Origin: Planctomycetota bacterium
GTDB lineage: Bacteria > Planctomycetota > Planctomycetia > Pirellulales > Pirellulaceae
NCBI GenBank assembly: GCA_026692885.1
Contig: JAPLNJ010000110.1
Coordinates: forward strand, 1-32,223
Direction of reading: 5' to 3'
Length of the DNA stretch: 32,223 bases
In this document: in pieces, positions 24,201-31,000 of the stretch
How positions within the stretch are numbered: the stretch's first letter is position 1
How the letters are laid out: each line of letters begins with the position of its first letter
Program-made: the position numbers and the translations under genes
The notes under the pieces: model-generated
What the model was told of the DNA's origin: nothing
Databases searched by the model: none
The model's input: the letters and a program-made list of their open reading frames with translations, nothing else

Positions 24201-25099
24201 AGAACCCGCTGTTGGGCGGTGACTTCTATACCTTGAATCCCCGCGACGCCGGGATGCGGGTCGTGCTGCCCCCGTCCGACGAGCTGAATGACGAGGGACA
24301 GGCCACCTACTTTGTGCGCGTCCGCAGCGACGGCCCCCAAGTGGTCGACACGCCGCTGACGAGCCTGCAGTTTCACGACAACGGCGAGGCGGGCGATACG
24401 ATCACGCTGAGCAGCGTCGAGCCGGGCGAGACCTTCCTGAACCCGCAGAAGCCTTTCCAGCCTGGCCAGCGGTTATTCATCCGCGGATCGAACGACGGAG
24501 TCGTGAACAACGACGGTGCGTACACCATCACGGCGGTGACCGCAACGACGCTAACGCTCAGTCCTCAAGACCACTTGACCAACCAGTTTGCCCCCAATGG
24601 CAGCACGCTGCGCGCGGCCCTGACCTCGGGCGCGTACCAGTTGCAGGTGCGGTTGCAACAGGTGGACGAGCATCCCGGCTCCACGGTCCACTATGCCGAC
24701 ATTCGCTACGCGACCAACGGCCTGGAAATTCTCGGCTTGCCGGCCCATTCGCCGCTGCTGGGCGAGACGGCCGAGGTCAACGATGCTTCCAACAATTTCG
24801 GCGGGGCTCAGAACCTCGGCGACCTGTTGACTACGGATCGCGCGGCGATCAGCGTCGGCGGGCAACTCAGCACGGCCACCGACGTCGATTGGTATCAGTT
24901 CGAGGTCGATCAGGAGATGATCCAGTCCATCGCGGGCGTGAACAGCGGCGGCAAGGTGATTGGGGCCACGCTGGATATCGACTATGCGGACGGCGCGCCG
25001 GGTCCCGACACGACCATGGCCGTGTATAACGCGGCGGGGCAGTTGCTGTTCATCAGTCGCGAGTCCAATCGGCTTCCAAGGGTACACCACCCTGGATGA
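12269..25099 (+). CDS. Giant exported protein with M36 fungalysin and metzincin peptidase domains (gene interrupted at 3' end)
   Basis: 4276 codons from ATG 12269, preceded by a G-rich Shine-Dalgarno-like run. Residues 1-27 are strongly basic, then LEQLEQRCLMS (28-38), the planctomycete export-type N-terminal motif. A fungalysin propeptide (about 80-161) precedes an M36 zinc peptidase (about 290-672) with HEFGH at 470-474, GEGWSDF with E500 as third ligand, and HNAGELW from H567. A Pro-rich hinge (about 676-693) leads to three beta-rich repeats (772-1092), an Ig-like region and a PPC-like domain interrupted by six NEVQ modules (1565-2169). A second zinc motif, HEMGHALGLGH (2432-2442), marks a metzincin. 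Then follow PPC, DGxxFTI, beta-helix (about 2895-3648) and further PPC-like domains. The last seven residues before the TGA do not resemble the family; the coding sequence resumes in another frame at about 25068. The product is therefore truncated, or the stop is an assembly artefact. Substrate unknown. Confidence 0.9.
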   Translation: MAIRTKARNKNKSQGQASGRRKSRHMFLEQLEQRCLMSTTPTGFGIGSNPDPAGQYGDRVTYLPPQQDLVNYGGFVSAARTGTPLEVAVGVLHEQTRSLGLTAADLDHYIVTDQYSSPDTGITQIYLHQLHNGLEVINADVNVNVMPDGRVLSVGSSFVAGLRDATSPVSFQPSLSAVQAFQSLGSDLGWTFPSTPSVVSRQGDLQQSTVLAAGGISAENVTAHLVYAPTAVGVDLAWQINVQMVDAAHWQNGQAHWYDATVSAVGGQVLNLSDWVDNASYNVFPLPTENPNDAGGSRTITVNPQDALASPYGWHDTNGVPGSEYTDTRGNNVSAQVDWQAIGDETPATRPNGGVNLNFNDPLDLTQQPSQYALAATDNLFYWNNILHDVHYRYGFTEAAGNFQNNNYGRGGSGADRVIAGTQFGANVGLVDNAFMATPPDGQQPLIAMFQWDLTNPWRDGDLESTIFVHEFGHGVSNRLTGGPANANALNALQSGGMGEGWSDFYSLMFTQKPTDGKLDAYPVGTYVLGEPTNGSGIRRYPYSFDMSIDPLTLGNYNGGFPNNEVHNAGELWASVLWDINWLLIDRHGYSSDLYNGNAGNNLALQLIMDGMKLQPANPSFLDARDAILAADVALTGGYNQYDLWTAFARRGWGLSASTPGANSGVVVEAFDMPNISPPPPPVPPKPTPPAREVLAVGPQLIAARPNDGALLLHGENSTPLIVAPSELQLLFRGDANIDGSQTNLTQGIRLTRQGTDGQFDFASAKTDFGTAGAVVVKFEAVQLGQTEDGITVTFTKSDHGNNDRAPTVSVLGKLVQVDLNAQTNAETTATELLATLAADPAASRLIHATVTGNTALPLTVYVAQPASLRSDFNTGTNPPAAGQATLEFTAVTAGAAGNAIQLVVTESDHANDSMAPTISVGGTNIYVDLNTQTGYHTLAYQLVTALNEHPYAGMLVRAQIVTGSLVADLAAPTINYLPLQLAGGRNGLAPIQLAGAGVAEATESFKVPNLEVLFRAVTPGPTGNDIQITVLAANLGLNKAPTVSVAGHKITVTLNSNTQTPRLTARYLVDAINAAPAAAALVQASIPLGDPAASLALATPALVKLAGADEVITPGYVGLGQTSSELLVRFAETLPDDVYRLEVFGTDYANLGIQALRSDTGVSFTPNQAGDDRDVIDFELNLAPQISSVVPQPVTRRIQVSVKTLPADGNFQLIFQGERTSNLNVYDLQHPPVNGSSEQIIQAALEALGQIEPGEIQVTKSTDLALKNSLAWELSFFGRYVNLPLSSLLSDESVVDIRYLAKVSQAADQVLVYFNKDDLAPASAENATFYRLVDTAGTAQTSDDTIRVPRRVAYYPDRDLAVLTFDDDFLPVQVDVFRQGGLGTNEIQLVSFVQAPAAGAFTLSYPGSGTQVTADIPYNATANAVQTALEGLPGLSGNVRVTGDAGGPWVIEFQGTLAGQDMALLVGDGANLRLAGTPYQLPQGTYRLDIGSSTESNNVVSSAVELGTLFDTTQVDYLGYLGDYTGRDNHVADVDLYRFDAGNAWLTGTSPSLATSTVSNGTDSEVQLLTVGGLTGSLTLTYNGVAATSTLSAPYTGLTVAQVAAHLNTIPALNGNVAVLGSNGGPFSLVFLNALAGANVSPLGTVLGAGTTAVVSTTTDGGSRHERQQLTFGGTIASGSFTLTYGANLTTGSIAWSATPSTLVNNIQAKLDGIFGAGNTVVAAQTGSLVTITFTGQWADANLAQLTATPTLTGSSPTLTVSTLSQGGANEVQTVALAGLVAGTMTLSYQGSSASFPLSFVPGISPTAAEVLAHLDSIPALTGNVSVLGAPAGPFTVVFRNALGGANVSALQAATTVGVMSTMATLANFTGGANEVQRLQFGSSPSGVFTLTYGTNLTTAPILYDATPAVLATNIQAALDLLLGAGNTVVGVSSGTDFLVTFTGNLAGANLAGASLAPLTASLLSGGGTLSVSWVQDGRGNEVQQLTLAGLGGSSVLLSYNGVNATSAFNNPYNSLTAADVQARLDTIPALQGNVTVIGAVGGPFTIVFRQALAGADVSLLDTVASGGATPTVTPVANGGGDNEVQQLSFGGTIAGGAFPLAYGGSLPLGMVDWSATPSALVNNLQTVLDQSLGAGNTVVAWQSGQVVTISFTGALARADLQQLTTAAVTITVTPKDPAFDVAVRLLDANGLPIAGGTRTDGGAGGADSLTYAGIAGPLYVEVSSTARTGAYHLAIHVSGVAVDSSDVNSTFSAATSLGQLGITGQTIQAKIEPQSSLLLPQYPGSEDEPGHRQIQAEQHISFPAPGGYDVGVALVAPNTIAVREYNFQHVIGEFPLGSGNYLYNLITDEEKQGAREGFEILGSVLGIQFVETLDAGTTIAKGDLRAADPTVTNGPGGVAGLGGPGLVVVDGQEGWKSSVFGGDFFTTLFHEMGHALGLGHDYDLPALMGAGLPNDVFPGDQDIVHGQRVWRPDANDIDLYRFDVPAAGTVRAETMAERLAAPNYSYLNTVLTLFDSTGQIIARNDDYYGTDSFVELALEPGVYYIGVTSKGNTNYDPNVPNTGFGGTTDGPYQLQLGFTPSGDTALRDATGMALDGNADGRAGGPFHFWFQSSDDTILVDKSRSLIPTVAEGTGTASDPYDSIASAIADAATRIPTPAGGSSSLQDGDTFTVQIGTKSYVFEFDVRNDGVRSGRSAVPVPQNEIQRLAFTGTPLTGTFTLGFGATAPTTTNPLPYYADAAWVQAELESLGGINPGDIAVTGGPLDVRPIDIEFTGRFAKTHAPAIRLTDGTNAGLHVTWGASVAVAIRNAVNLLAPPSSPIAALTPSGTAVKLTSVTRVDLSGTPSILSASNVVRVVGNAGADNDPDTAADNKAYLIGTDNRNVALEDGNGVLVPQGVTLMIDEGALLKLHKANIDAGTSAVNLDRRAGAVQILGTPDFPVLFRSYRDDTVGGNTDPTDVGAQPGDWGGLVFRDDSDLESAGIFLNWVNHADLKQGGGKVVVSSVEKAFAPLHLVTARPTLAFNTITYAAGAAISANPNSFDDVGGRIGPDVHANVVTNNSVNGLFVRIDTALGASLDTLDIQARFDDRDIVHVISENLEITGNAGGPTRVNQMQRLTLSGKPTAGTFTIRVGSATTAALPYDASAEVIQAALTEIGITVLDARVLEVGGFDVGTTVDLVFGGVYAGLNAPTVTVDTSLLQPAGVGIGVSILRNAAADQARISGRLAIDPGLVVKLNEARIETQRGSANLIAEGLPGYPIVFTSTADDRYGIGGTFDTNNDDRLGANEKQPAAGDWGGLIFNHVSHGSLEQVLVTHAGGNVPIEGGFDNFNAIEIHQADVRIAHSVVETNAAGAAATTRHGRGSNAATSIYVDGAQPVIVDNIIQSNGGSAISINANSLTSNLRNDPGRSTGAVQALAAVGDNHGPLVRLNRLGQNDLNGMVVRAEELTTESVWDDTDIVHVVQGEIAINNLHTYGGLRLQSSATESLVVKLFGANAGFTANGIPLEIADRIGGTIQILGTVGHPVVLTALADDTVGAGFQPDGRPQLDTNNNGSQTSSTTLPTQPDVPNGTLIDNNVAAAIPGHFQVRPAAGGDIGFASFGSQDGVTAQGTSQLWQNASWIFDFLNYVDLGSNGAAIDLKTTTISQAPTLIAPDRVASAGTFNGPNGPVTWRAETYLNSGVATVFNTITLTSAATLGNIRFISYLDEDVVSPGGDYLYTVGTPGQPDFRAYTIDNTERVGFSQGGIYQAGPLLANATFDGWAADEYSFLKMAITGRGTTYSLAGNINLANLPVYSDPELGTVYGGALGTDVTTAFAWTVNPNATTATLTSFLDLVPQNPSMQGGQWRSVKLDRFSNDRNVAVTNELEATYASRDVNGIPETAEVLGKLAPDEKSGDENRRLGFEVHGFIGPENPTDQDVYAFAAVPGTEVWLDLDRTGSTLDSALELIDRDGTVLAASLGPTAADLSGLANPVAENPLLGGDFYTLNPRDAGMRVVLPPSDELNDEGQATYFVRVRSDGPQVVDTPLTSLQFHDNGEAGDTITLSSVEPGETFLNPQKPFQPGQRLFIRGSNDGVVNNDGAYTITAVTATTLTLSPQDHLTNQFAPNGSTLRAALTSGAYQLQVRLQQVDEHPGSTVHYADIRYATNGLEILGLPAHSPLLGETAEVNDASNNFGGAQNLGDLLTTDRAAISVGGQLSTATDVDWYQFEVDQEMIQSIAGVNSGGKVIGATLDIDYADGAPGPDTTMAVYNAAGQLLFISRESNRLPRVHHPG
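12350..12382 (+). other. LEQLEQRCLMS N-terminal export-type motif
   Basis: Residues 28-38 follow a stretch rich in Lys and Arg. Planctomycete giant and surface proteins commonly carry an LE-x-LE-x-R-x-L-L/M motif here (the LEPR-XLL type) instead of a classical signal peptide. No hydrophobic core of normal length is present. The export route is not established. Confidence 0.8.
12508..14290 (+). other. Fungalysin propeptide plus M36 zinc metallopeptidase domain
   Basis: The propeptide carries IYLHQLHNGLEVINADVNV and PDGRVLSVGS, typical of the FTP fold that inhibits and chaperones the peptidase. The catalytic part has YWNNILHDVHYRYGF, then HEFGHGVSNRLTGG with zinc ligands H470 and H474 and catalytic E471, then GGMGEGWSDF with third ligand E500, and EVHNAGELWASVLWDINW. 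All signature residues are present, so the domain is predicted active. M36 peptidases cleave proteins outside the cell after propeptide removal. Confidence 0.93.
14582..15542 (+). repeat. Three beta-rich repeats (PTVSVxGxxIxVDLN family)
   Basis: Units at about 14582-14828, 14918-15165 and 15296-15542 share F-x-AV, G-x-x-G-N-x-IQ-x-V, AP-T-V/I-S-V, V-DLN-x-QT, then a helix (TA-x-x-LVxAlNa) and A-x-I. A fourth, divergent copy lies in the out-of-frame part at about 25787-26140. I do not recognise a named family. They follow the Pro-rich hinge that ends the M36 domain. Confidence 0.7.
15860..16702 (+). repeat. Ig-like domain interrupted by two divergent NEVQ modules
   Basis: The host reads PQPVTR (to about 15859), resumes AKVSQAADQVLVYFNKDDL (16172), runs to VAYYPDRDLAVLTFDDDF, and resumes again at LPQGTYRLDIGSS (16712). 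Between lie a divergent module (IQVSVKT...FQLIFQGE, about 15860-16171) and a clearer one that starts NEIQLVSF (16424-16702). The host strands read as one continuous Ig-like domain once the modules are removed. Confidence 0.6.
16961..18775 (+). repeat. Six NEVQ modules in alternating a/b order inside a PPC-like domain
   Basis: Modules start at 16961, 17264, 17579, 17891, 18212 and 18518 (about 300-320 bp). Type b (first, third, fifth) has SYNG-x-x-ATS, LTAADVQA-x-LD-x-IPAL-x-GNV-x-V-x-G-x-x-GPFTIVFR-x-AL. Type a (second, fourth, sixth) has FTLTYG, W-SATPS-x-LVNN-IQ, LGAGNTVV and VTFTG. The host PPC reads DVDLYRFDAGNA before the block (to about 16907) and VTITVTPKDPAFDVAVRLLD after it (18776). 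Confidence 0.85.
19070..19650 (+). other. Metzincin (matrixin-like) zinc metallopeptidase domain
   Basis: The zinc motif HEMGHALGLGH (19562-19594, residues 2432-2442) fits HExxHxxGxxH, and a Met at residue 2450 (LPALMG) is a candidate Met-turn. Upstream lies an ITDEEKQGAREGFEIL helix and GIQFVET strand, as in matrixin or serralysin-like domains. A PPC-like domain follows. It is unrelated in fold to the M36 domain of the same protein. The substrate is unknown. Confidence 0.88.
19700..20010 (+). other. PPC-like domain after the metzincin
   Basis: The stretch DIDLYRFDVPAAGTV, then LTLFDSTGQIIARNDDYYG and GVYYIGVTSKGN carries the usual beginning, middle and end of bacterial pre-peptidase C-terminal domains. 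It is uninterrupted, unlike the copies at 16749-18992, 23990-24730 and 24840-25067, and so serves as an internal reference for them. Confidence 0.75.
20246..20830 (+). repeat. DGxxFTI module with an NEVQ module nested inside
   Basis: The outer module begins LQDGDTFTVQIGTKSYVFEFD, breaks after VPVPQ, and resumes SVAVAIRNAVN...GTAVKLTSVTRVDL. The inner module starts NEIQRLAFTG (20378) and ends near 20680. The uninterrupted relative at 27891-28136 (DGTQFTIIGRTTQVFEFD...VALNVRNAVN...VDLIGAKNV) shows that the two outer halves belong together. Confidence 0.75.
20951..23800 (+). other. Beta-helix-like region with inserted modules
   Basis: Rung-like segments include LVPQGVTLMIDEGALLKLHK, GAVQILGTPDFPVLFRSYRD, GDWGGLVFRD and, in a second round, LAIDPGLVVKLNEARIE, YPIVFTSTADDRYG and GDWGGLIFNHVSHG. 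An NEVQ-type module (NQMQRLTLSG, 21608 to about 21900) interrupts it. A different segment of about 290 codons (about 22930-23800) lies between DTNNNG and GGQWRSVKLDRFSNDRN. The fold resembles carbohydrate-acting beta-helices; no active site was identified. Confidence 0.65.
23990..24730 (+). other. PPC-like domain interrupted by a GDTITLSS module
   Basis: The host runs GFIGPENPTDQDVYAFAAVPG...LELIDRDGTVLA...TYFVRVRSD (to 24331) and resumes SGAYQLQVRLQQVDEHPGST (from about 24623). The insert (24332-24622) has GEAGDTITLSS, F-x-GQRLFIRGSNDG and NNDGAYTITAVTATTLTLS. That plan is unlike the NEVQ modules, so it is a separate module family. Confidence 0.65.
24840..25067 (+). other. PPC-like domain truncated at the frame junction
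   Basis: It begins ISVGGQLSTATDVDWYQFEVD and reaches TTMAVYNAAGQLLFISRESN. The final strands of the domain (usually G-x-YYV-x-V-x-S) should follow but are absent in both the current frame and the frame that continues. Confidence 0.7.
25059..25099 (+). other. Frame-disruption junction in the second giant gene
   Basis: Upstream the reading frame ends ...AGQLLFISRESN, then reads RLPRVHHPG and a TGA at 25097-25099. In the next frame the same DNA reads IGFQGYTTLDDPSV and continues open for over 7 kb. The PPC-like domain that begins near 24840 (DVDWYQFEV) has not yet reached its usual final G-x-YYV-x-V-x-S strands, and these are absent just downstream in either frame. This favours loss of a segment over a one-base indel. 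Confidence 0.8.
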
Positions 25100-28000
25100 C
25101 CCGTCGGTGTCCACCACCGCGGCGCTGGTCGGACCGACGGTGGTCGAGCCGGTCGAGACCGCAGGGATTTTCGACATCTCCAACGAAATTAGCCTGGCCA
25201 CGAATGTGAGGCCCTTCAACTTGGGCGACGTGGTGCTGTACGTCAGTTCCAATAGTGGCGATCGTCTGTACACCGCGAATGCCTACCAGGGCGGCTCGGC
25301 CGTGACGCTGGTGACCGACGACTTGGCTCCTGGGAATTCACCGAATTTGTTCCAGGACATCGTCTTCCGCTCGGACGCCACCTTGTCTGGATACCGCCGC
25401 TTGGACAATGATGGCGCGAACGCGGGGGCGGTGACGGTCATCGATCCCGGGACGGGCGCTCTAGGCGCCGACAGCCCCGACCTGATCGCGGACCGCAACA
25501 CCATGCCGCAGAACATTTACGCGGACAACCAGGCCACGACCACGGACTACGTTGACGCGTTGACGTACGAACGCACGGGCTATGACGGCAACGCCAACGT
25601 GCCGGTGTATGCCCTGTACTATGCGGTCCGGGAAGCCGACGTCGCCACCTTTGACACGGTTAATTCGCCCCTGGCCATCAACTCGAAACTGTACCGGGCC
25701 AATCCGGCGGACGGCACGGCGGATCGTCACCAGAACACGCCCTTTGGGGTCAAGGGCGACATCCAGCTTCCCGGCGTCACGAAGGCGACCTCGTCGATTT
25801 TTGTGTTCGGCAACGACGGCAACGCCAATTCGGCCACGATCCAGATCGAGGCCAAGGAGGCGGGACTCAACGGCAACGGCATCCGGATCAATTTCTTCGG
25901 CAGCAACCAGGGGCTGCAGGTCACCAGCAGTCTGGCGGCGCGCACGATCACCGTTCGCCTGAACGTCAACAACACCGGTGGCGTGACGAACACCGCCCAG
26001 CAGATCGTGGACGCGATCAACGGCGAGGACAATGCCCGGCGAATGGTGACGGCCGGCACGGCCAACAATAGCAACTTAGTGGAGCCTGGCGATAATCTGC
26101 TCGGGGGCACCTACATCACGGCGGGCGGCGTTGGTACGCCGCTGAAGGGCTACGTGACAGGACTGGCCTTCGCGGATTTGGGCTACGTGCTCGGACTGCC
26201 CTTTGCGGGCACGTTATACGGCGTGACCAGCGCGGGCGAGTTCCTGACCATCGACAAGAGTACCGGTCAGGTGACGAACTACGTGGACTTGAGCCTGGTG
26301 TTGCCGGACAGCAGTCTGCAAGGCCTCACCGTGGGGCCTCAAAATGTCGCCTCCTTTGATGCCCAGGGCGTGGCCTCTCCCAGCTATTACAAGAACATGC
26401 TGTTCGCCGTCAGTGCCAACGGCTACCTAGTCGCACTGAACACCAGCGGCGTCCTGCAGACGGTGTTCGATAGCAACGGCGACGGACTGGCGGACGCCAC
26501 CCATTCGCAGATCGAGAGCGCCGGCGGCTTCAGCGGTCTGACCGGCCTGACGGGCCTGGCCTTCTCGCCGTTGGACTTCAACCTCTGGCATCCCACGATG
26601 CGGCGTGGTGACTCGGACACGATTGGCAACATCGCCCCCGGCGCTACGGCGGCCGATATCGCGGGCCACGGCATCAATCAGGCCTTCGACCTGAGTCGTA
26701 CGCCCAGCCTCGAGAGCCGGCTGATCGACGTCACCAGCGCGGGCACGGGGACCACGGTCGATATCGCATCCCAGTGGGAGAACGAGGGGGGTGCCAGCTT
26801 TTACTTCGGTCTGGAAGACTCCGTTACCCCGACCGGAATCACGGATTTCTTGCAGTACTATTCTCAAGAACCCGTGACTGGTTCGACGCAGACGGCGGGG
26901 CAATACGGAGTCGCCAACTACCAGGCCCAGCGCGATCTGACTTCGAGCGCCGCCGTTGGCAACAACTACAACCTGCCGGGCGGTGCCTTGGGCAGTCTGG
27001 TGAGCGGGGCGTTCAGCTTGGACGGCTATTCCGCCGGGGATAAACCGACGCTGTATTTCAATTACTTCCTCGACACGGAAAATGCCCAGGGCACCAGCCA
27101 GTCGACGGCGCCGTTTGAGTCCGTCAACGCGTTCCGCGACAGCGCCAGAGCCTTCATCTCCAAGGACGGCGGGATCACGTGGGAGCTGATCGCCACCAAT
27201 AATTCCGAACTGAGCGCCGGGAACGTTTCGACGCTCGACGCGGAGTTGCCCCGCTTCATCTCGGACTCGGCGACCGAGGGCCTGGCCAGTACCCCCGCTT
27301 GGTCCGTGCCGATGCAACGGCAACAGGTGCAAGAGCTGTTCGACAACAGCGGCAGCTGGCGTCAAGCTCGCGTGGATCTGTCGAACTACGCGGGCGCGGA
27401 CAAGCTGATGCTGCGGTTCGATTTCAGCACGGCGGGTTCGATGAACGACTTGAGTTTGGGTTTCGTCGAAGACGCCAACGGCGACGGAGTCGTCTCGACC
27501 AGCGATTTCGGCGAGTTCAGCTACCTCGGCACCCAACACAAGCCGGTTCGTAATCTGGACAACGCCCACGAGGGCTTTTACATCGATGACATTATCGTTG
27601 GCTTCTCCGAACGCGGGGAAATGGTGACACAGGCCGTGGCCAACGATACGGGCTTCCGCGACTTGAGCACGACCGCCCGTACGACCAACACCGATCCGTT
27701 TGCTTATCCGGAACAGCTCACCGGAACCTATCAGTTGGAGATCCGGCGTAGTCAAGAATCCGCGGTCCAGGATCCAGTTTCAGGCTTCCTGTCCATCACG
27801 CCCTATGCCCCCCTGAATGTCACCGGCGTGTTGGATACCAACGCGCGTCTGGCGACCGGCTACACACTCGTGGCGCCCCCCGGCAGCGACCTTCAGGACG
27901 GCACGCAGTTCACCATCATCGGGCGGACTACGCAGGTTTTCGAATTTGACAGCGATGGACTCGTCGCCGAGGGTCACATTCCCGTTCCGTTCAGCAGCGG

Positions 28001-31000
28001 TCTCCCGGATAACGCGGTGGCGCTGAACGTCCGCAACGCGGTCAATGGCTTGGCGGACTTCGGCGTGACGGCGCTGATGGCCAATCCGGACACCGACCGG
28101 GTGGATCTGATCGGCGCCAAGAACGTGTTGGGGTCGGTGCCGCTCAACCTGACCGTGACCATCGCGGCGTCTGCGCTGTTCGCGACGGTGCCTACGATCG
28201 CTGAGAACGGCGGTCTGATTGCCGCGACGGTGACGCGCGAGGGCGATCTCAGCCAGCCGTTGGTGGTGACCCTGTCCGCAGTGGTCAATCCTGATGACGT
28301 GGCGTTCCGAGTCGGCGGTGTGCTGGTCACTCAAGTCACCATCCCGGCGGGAGCCGCATCTGTCACGTTCGATATCGTGGGTGTGGACGACTTGATCGCC
28401 GAGGGAACGCAGACGGCCGTGATTCAGGCCTTCGCCCTGGGCTTCACCAGTGTGACGGACACGGTCGACGTGCTGGATGACGAGACACCCGCACTGACAA
28501 TCAGTATCGCGCCCGGCTCGGTCAGCGAGACCGATGCAACCGGCGCCGCCGTGGCCACGATTACCCGTAATACACCCACGGATCGGGACCTGACCGTGAC
28601 GCTGGCCAGCCTGGATCCGAGTGAGGTGCTGATCTACGGGACCATTATGGGCAGCGGCCAGATCACCGAGGAGGAGTCGTCTAATGATACGATCTTGTCG
28701 CCGCAGACAGTCGCTAGTCAATGGTCGTTGGCGTACGACGTCAATATCGGCGATAAGACCAACAGCAATACTTCGACCACCATCCCCCATGTGACAATCT
28801 CCGGGACAGGGGACGGTTCGTACGACTACTATGCTTTCACCGTCACCGCCGCGAACAGTCGCGGGATTTTCGATATTGACCAGACCAGCGGTCCCCTGAC
28901 GCTGGCTTCCCTCGACCTGTATGACGGCCTGGGCAACCCGCTCTCGTTCGCCTACTACCAGATGCCGACGGATCCAGGCAGTGCGGACTACTATGCCGGT
29001 GCGGGGTTTACGTACGATGCGCTGCTCGAGTACACCTTCCCGGCGCCGGGTACCTATATCATCCGGGTCAGCGAGTACGGCTCCACGGTGCCGGTCGGCA
29101 GCAGCTACCAATTGCACCTTTCTGTGGAGAACATGACGGCGACGACGACCGGTGGGGCCGTCCAACAACAGGTGACCTTTCCGGCGGGATCTAACACGAT
29201 CACGGTCAAGCTGGTACCCGTGCAGGATTTCCTGGTGGACGGCAACCAGACGGCGGCTGTCGTCGCGTTTGCGCCCGGTTGGTCCAGCGTGCAGGCTCCG
29301 GTCGCGGTTCGAGATTCAGGCTACACGCAGGCCCTGGGGCTGACGATCAACACCCCGACGATCTACGAGCAGGCGGCGGAAGGCCCCGTCTCCACGACGG
29401 CCACCGTGACCCGCAGCATCCGTCGCAACGAGATCCAACAGCTGACGTTCGACTCCACGGTGAATGGCGGCTCGTTCACGCTCACTTACGACGGCAACAC
29501 CAGCGCGAACATCTTCTGGAGCGTGGACTCTGTGACGCTTGCCAACCACATCCAGACGGCGCTCAATGGTTTGTTCGGCGCCGGCAACACCATCGTAGCG
29601 TCGTTGTCGCCCACCGCCTACACCATCATGTTCCAGCACGGCCTGGCGAACGCCAATCTGCAGGCATTGACGGCCAACAGCACGAACCTGCAGAGCGCGA
29701 CGGTGCTGCCAGCAACGGTGCTGCCAAGCACGGTCCAAGATGGTGCAGGCCACGAGGTCCAGCAGTTGACCGTCAGTGGGTTCAGCGATAGCTTCACGCT
29801 CTCCTACAACGGGGAGCCAGCGACGTTGGCCAACAACGCGACGTACACGACGCTAACGGCTGCGGACGTGCAGGCCCAGCTCAACACGATCCCGACCCTG
29901 GCCGCAAATGTCGACGTGATAGGGGCTGCCGGAGGGCCGTTTACGATCGTGTTCCAGAACGCCTTGGCGGGTGTGAACGCCGTGCCCTTGGTCGCTACCG
30001 TAACGGGCGTGGGAACCACGGCCGTGGTCGCCACCATCGCCGACGGCGGGCTCAACAACGAGATCCAGCAGCTGAACGTCAGTGGGTTCAGCGATAGCTT
30101 CAGGCTCTCCTACAACGGGGTGCCAGCGACGTTGGCCAACAACGCGCCGTACACGACGCTGACGGCCGCGGACGTGCAGACCCAGCTCAACACGATCCCG
30201 ACCCTGGCCGCAAATGTCGCCGTGACAGGGGCTGCCGGAGGGCCGTTTACGATCGTGTTCCAGAACGCCTTGGCGGGTGTGGACGCGTTGCCCTTGGTCG
30301 CTGCCGTAACGGGCGTGGGAACCACGGCCGTGGTCACCACCATCGCCGACGGCGTGGGCGTTCCGCAAAATGCATGGGTGGTCACGCTGGTCAGCACCGA
30401 CACCTCGGAAGCCACGCTCCCGGCCAGTGTGACGATTCCCGCCGGGTTGGCCGCGGTCAGTTTCACAATCACGGCCTTCGATGACGGTTACGGGCAAGGC
30501 GTTTCTGGTCCGAACCACACCTTCCCCATCGCGGCTTATATCGCAGGCATCCGCAGCGCTAACGCCACCCTGACGGTGGTGGACAGTTCCGCCAATCCGC
30601 CTGCCCCACCCTACGACCAGGAGATCCAGGTCCTGTTCGGCACGAGTGCCACGACGGCGATTGCGGAGGATACCAGCCGGGGCACGGTTCCCACGTCGGC
30701 CATCGCGCGTCTGCAGATACCGAGCGTCACCGCGATCGGGTTGAACGCCAACATCACCTTTGACCCGACCCAGGTCACCCTGAACGGCAACGCCACCGGC
30801 ACCTTGTCGATGACGATTCCCGCCGGACAGTCGGTTTCCGCGAACATCACCGTGGCGCCGGTCAACCCGCGTCTGACCGTGGGCGATCGGACGGTGCTGC
30901 TGACGCCGGTCTTGACCGGTTCCAACGAGGTCCAGCAATTGACCTTTGGCGCCGGGGTGAATGGCGGCTCGTTCACGATCAGCTACGACGGCAACACCAG

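Noticed and set aside
25059..25099. Programmed ribosomal frameshift at the junction
   Set aside because: No slippery heptamer or nearby strong pseudoknot was seen, and a PPC domain is incomplete there, which a simple frameshift would not explain.
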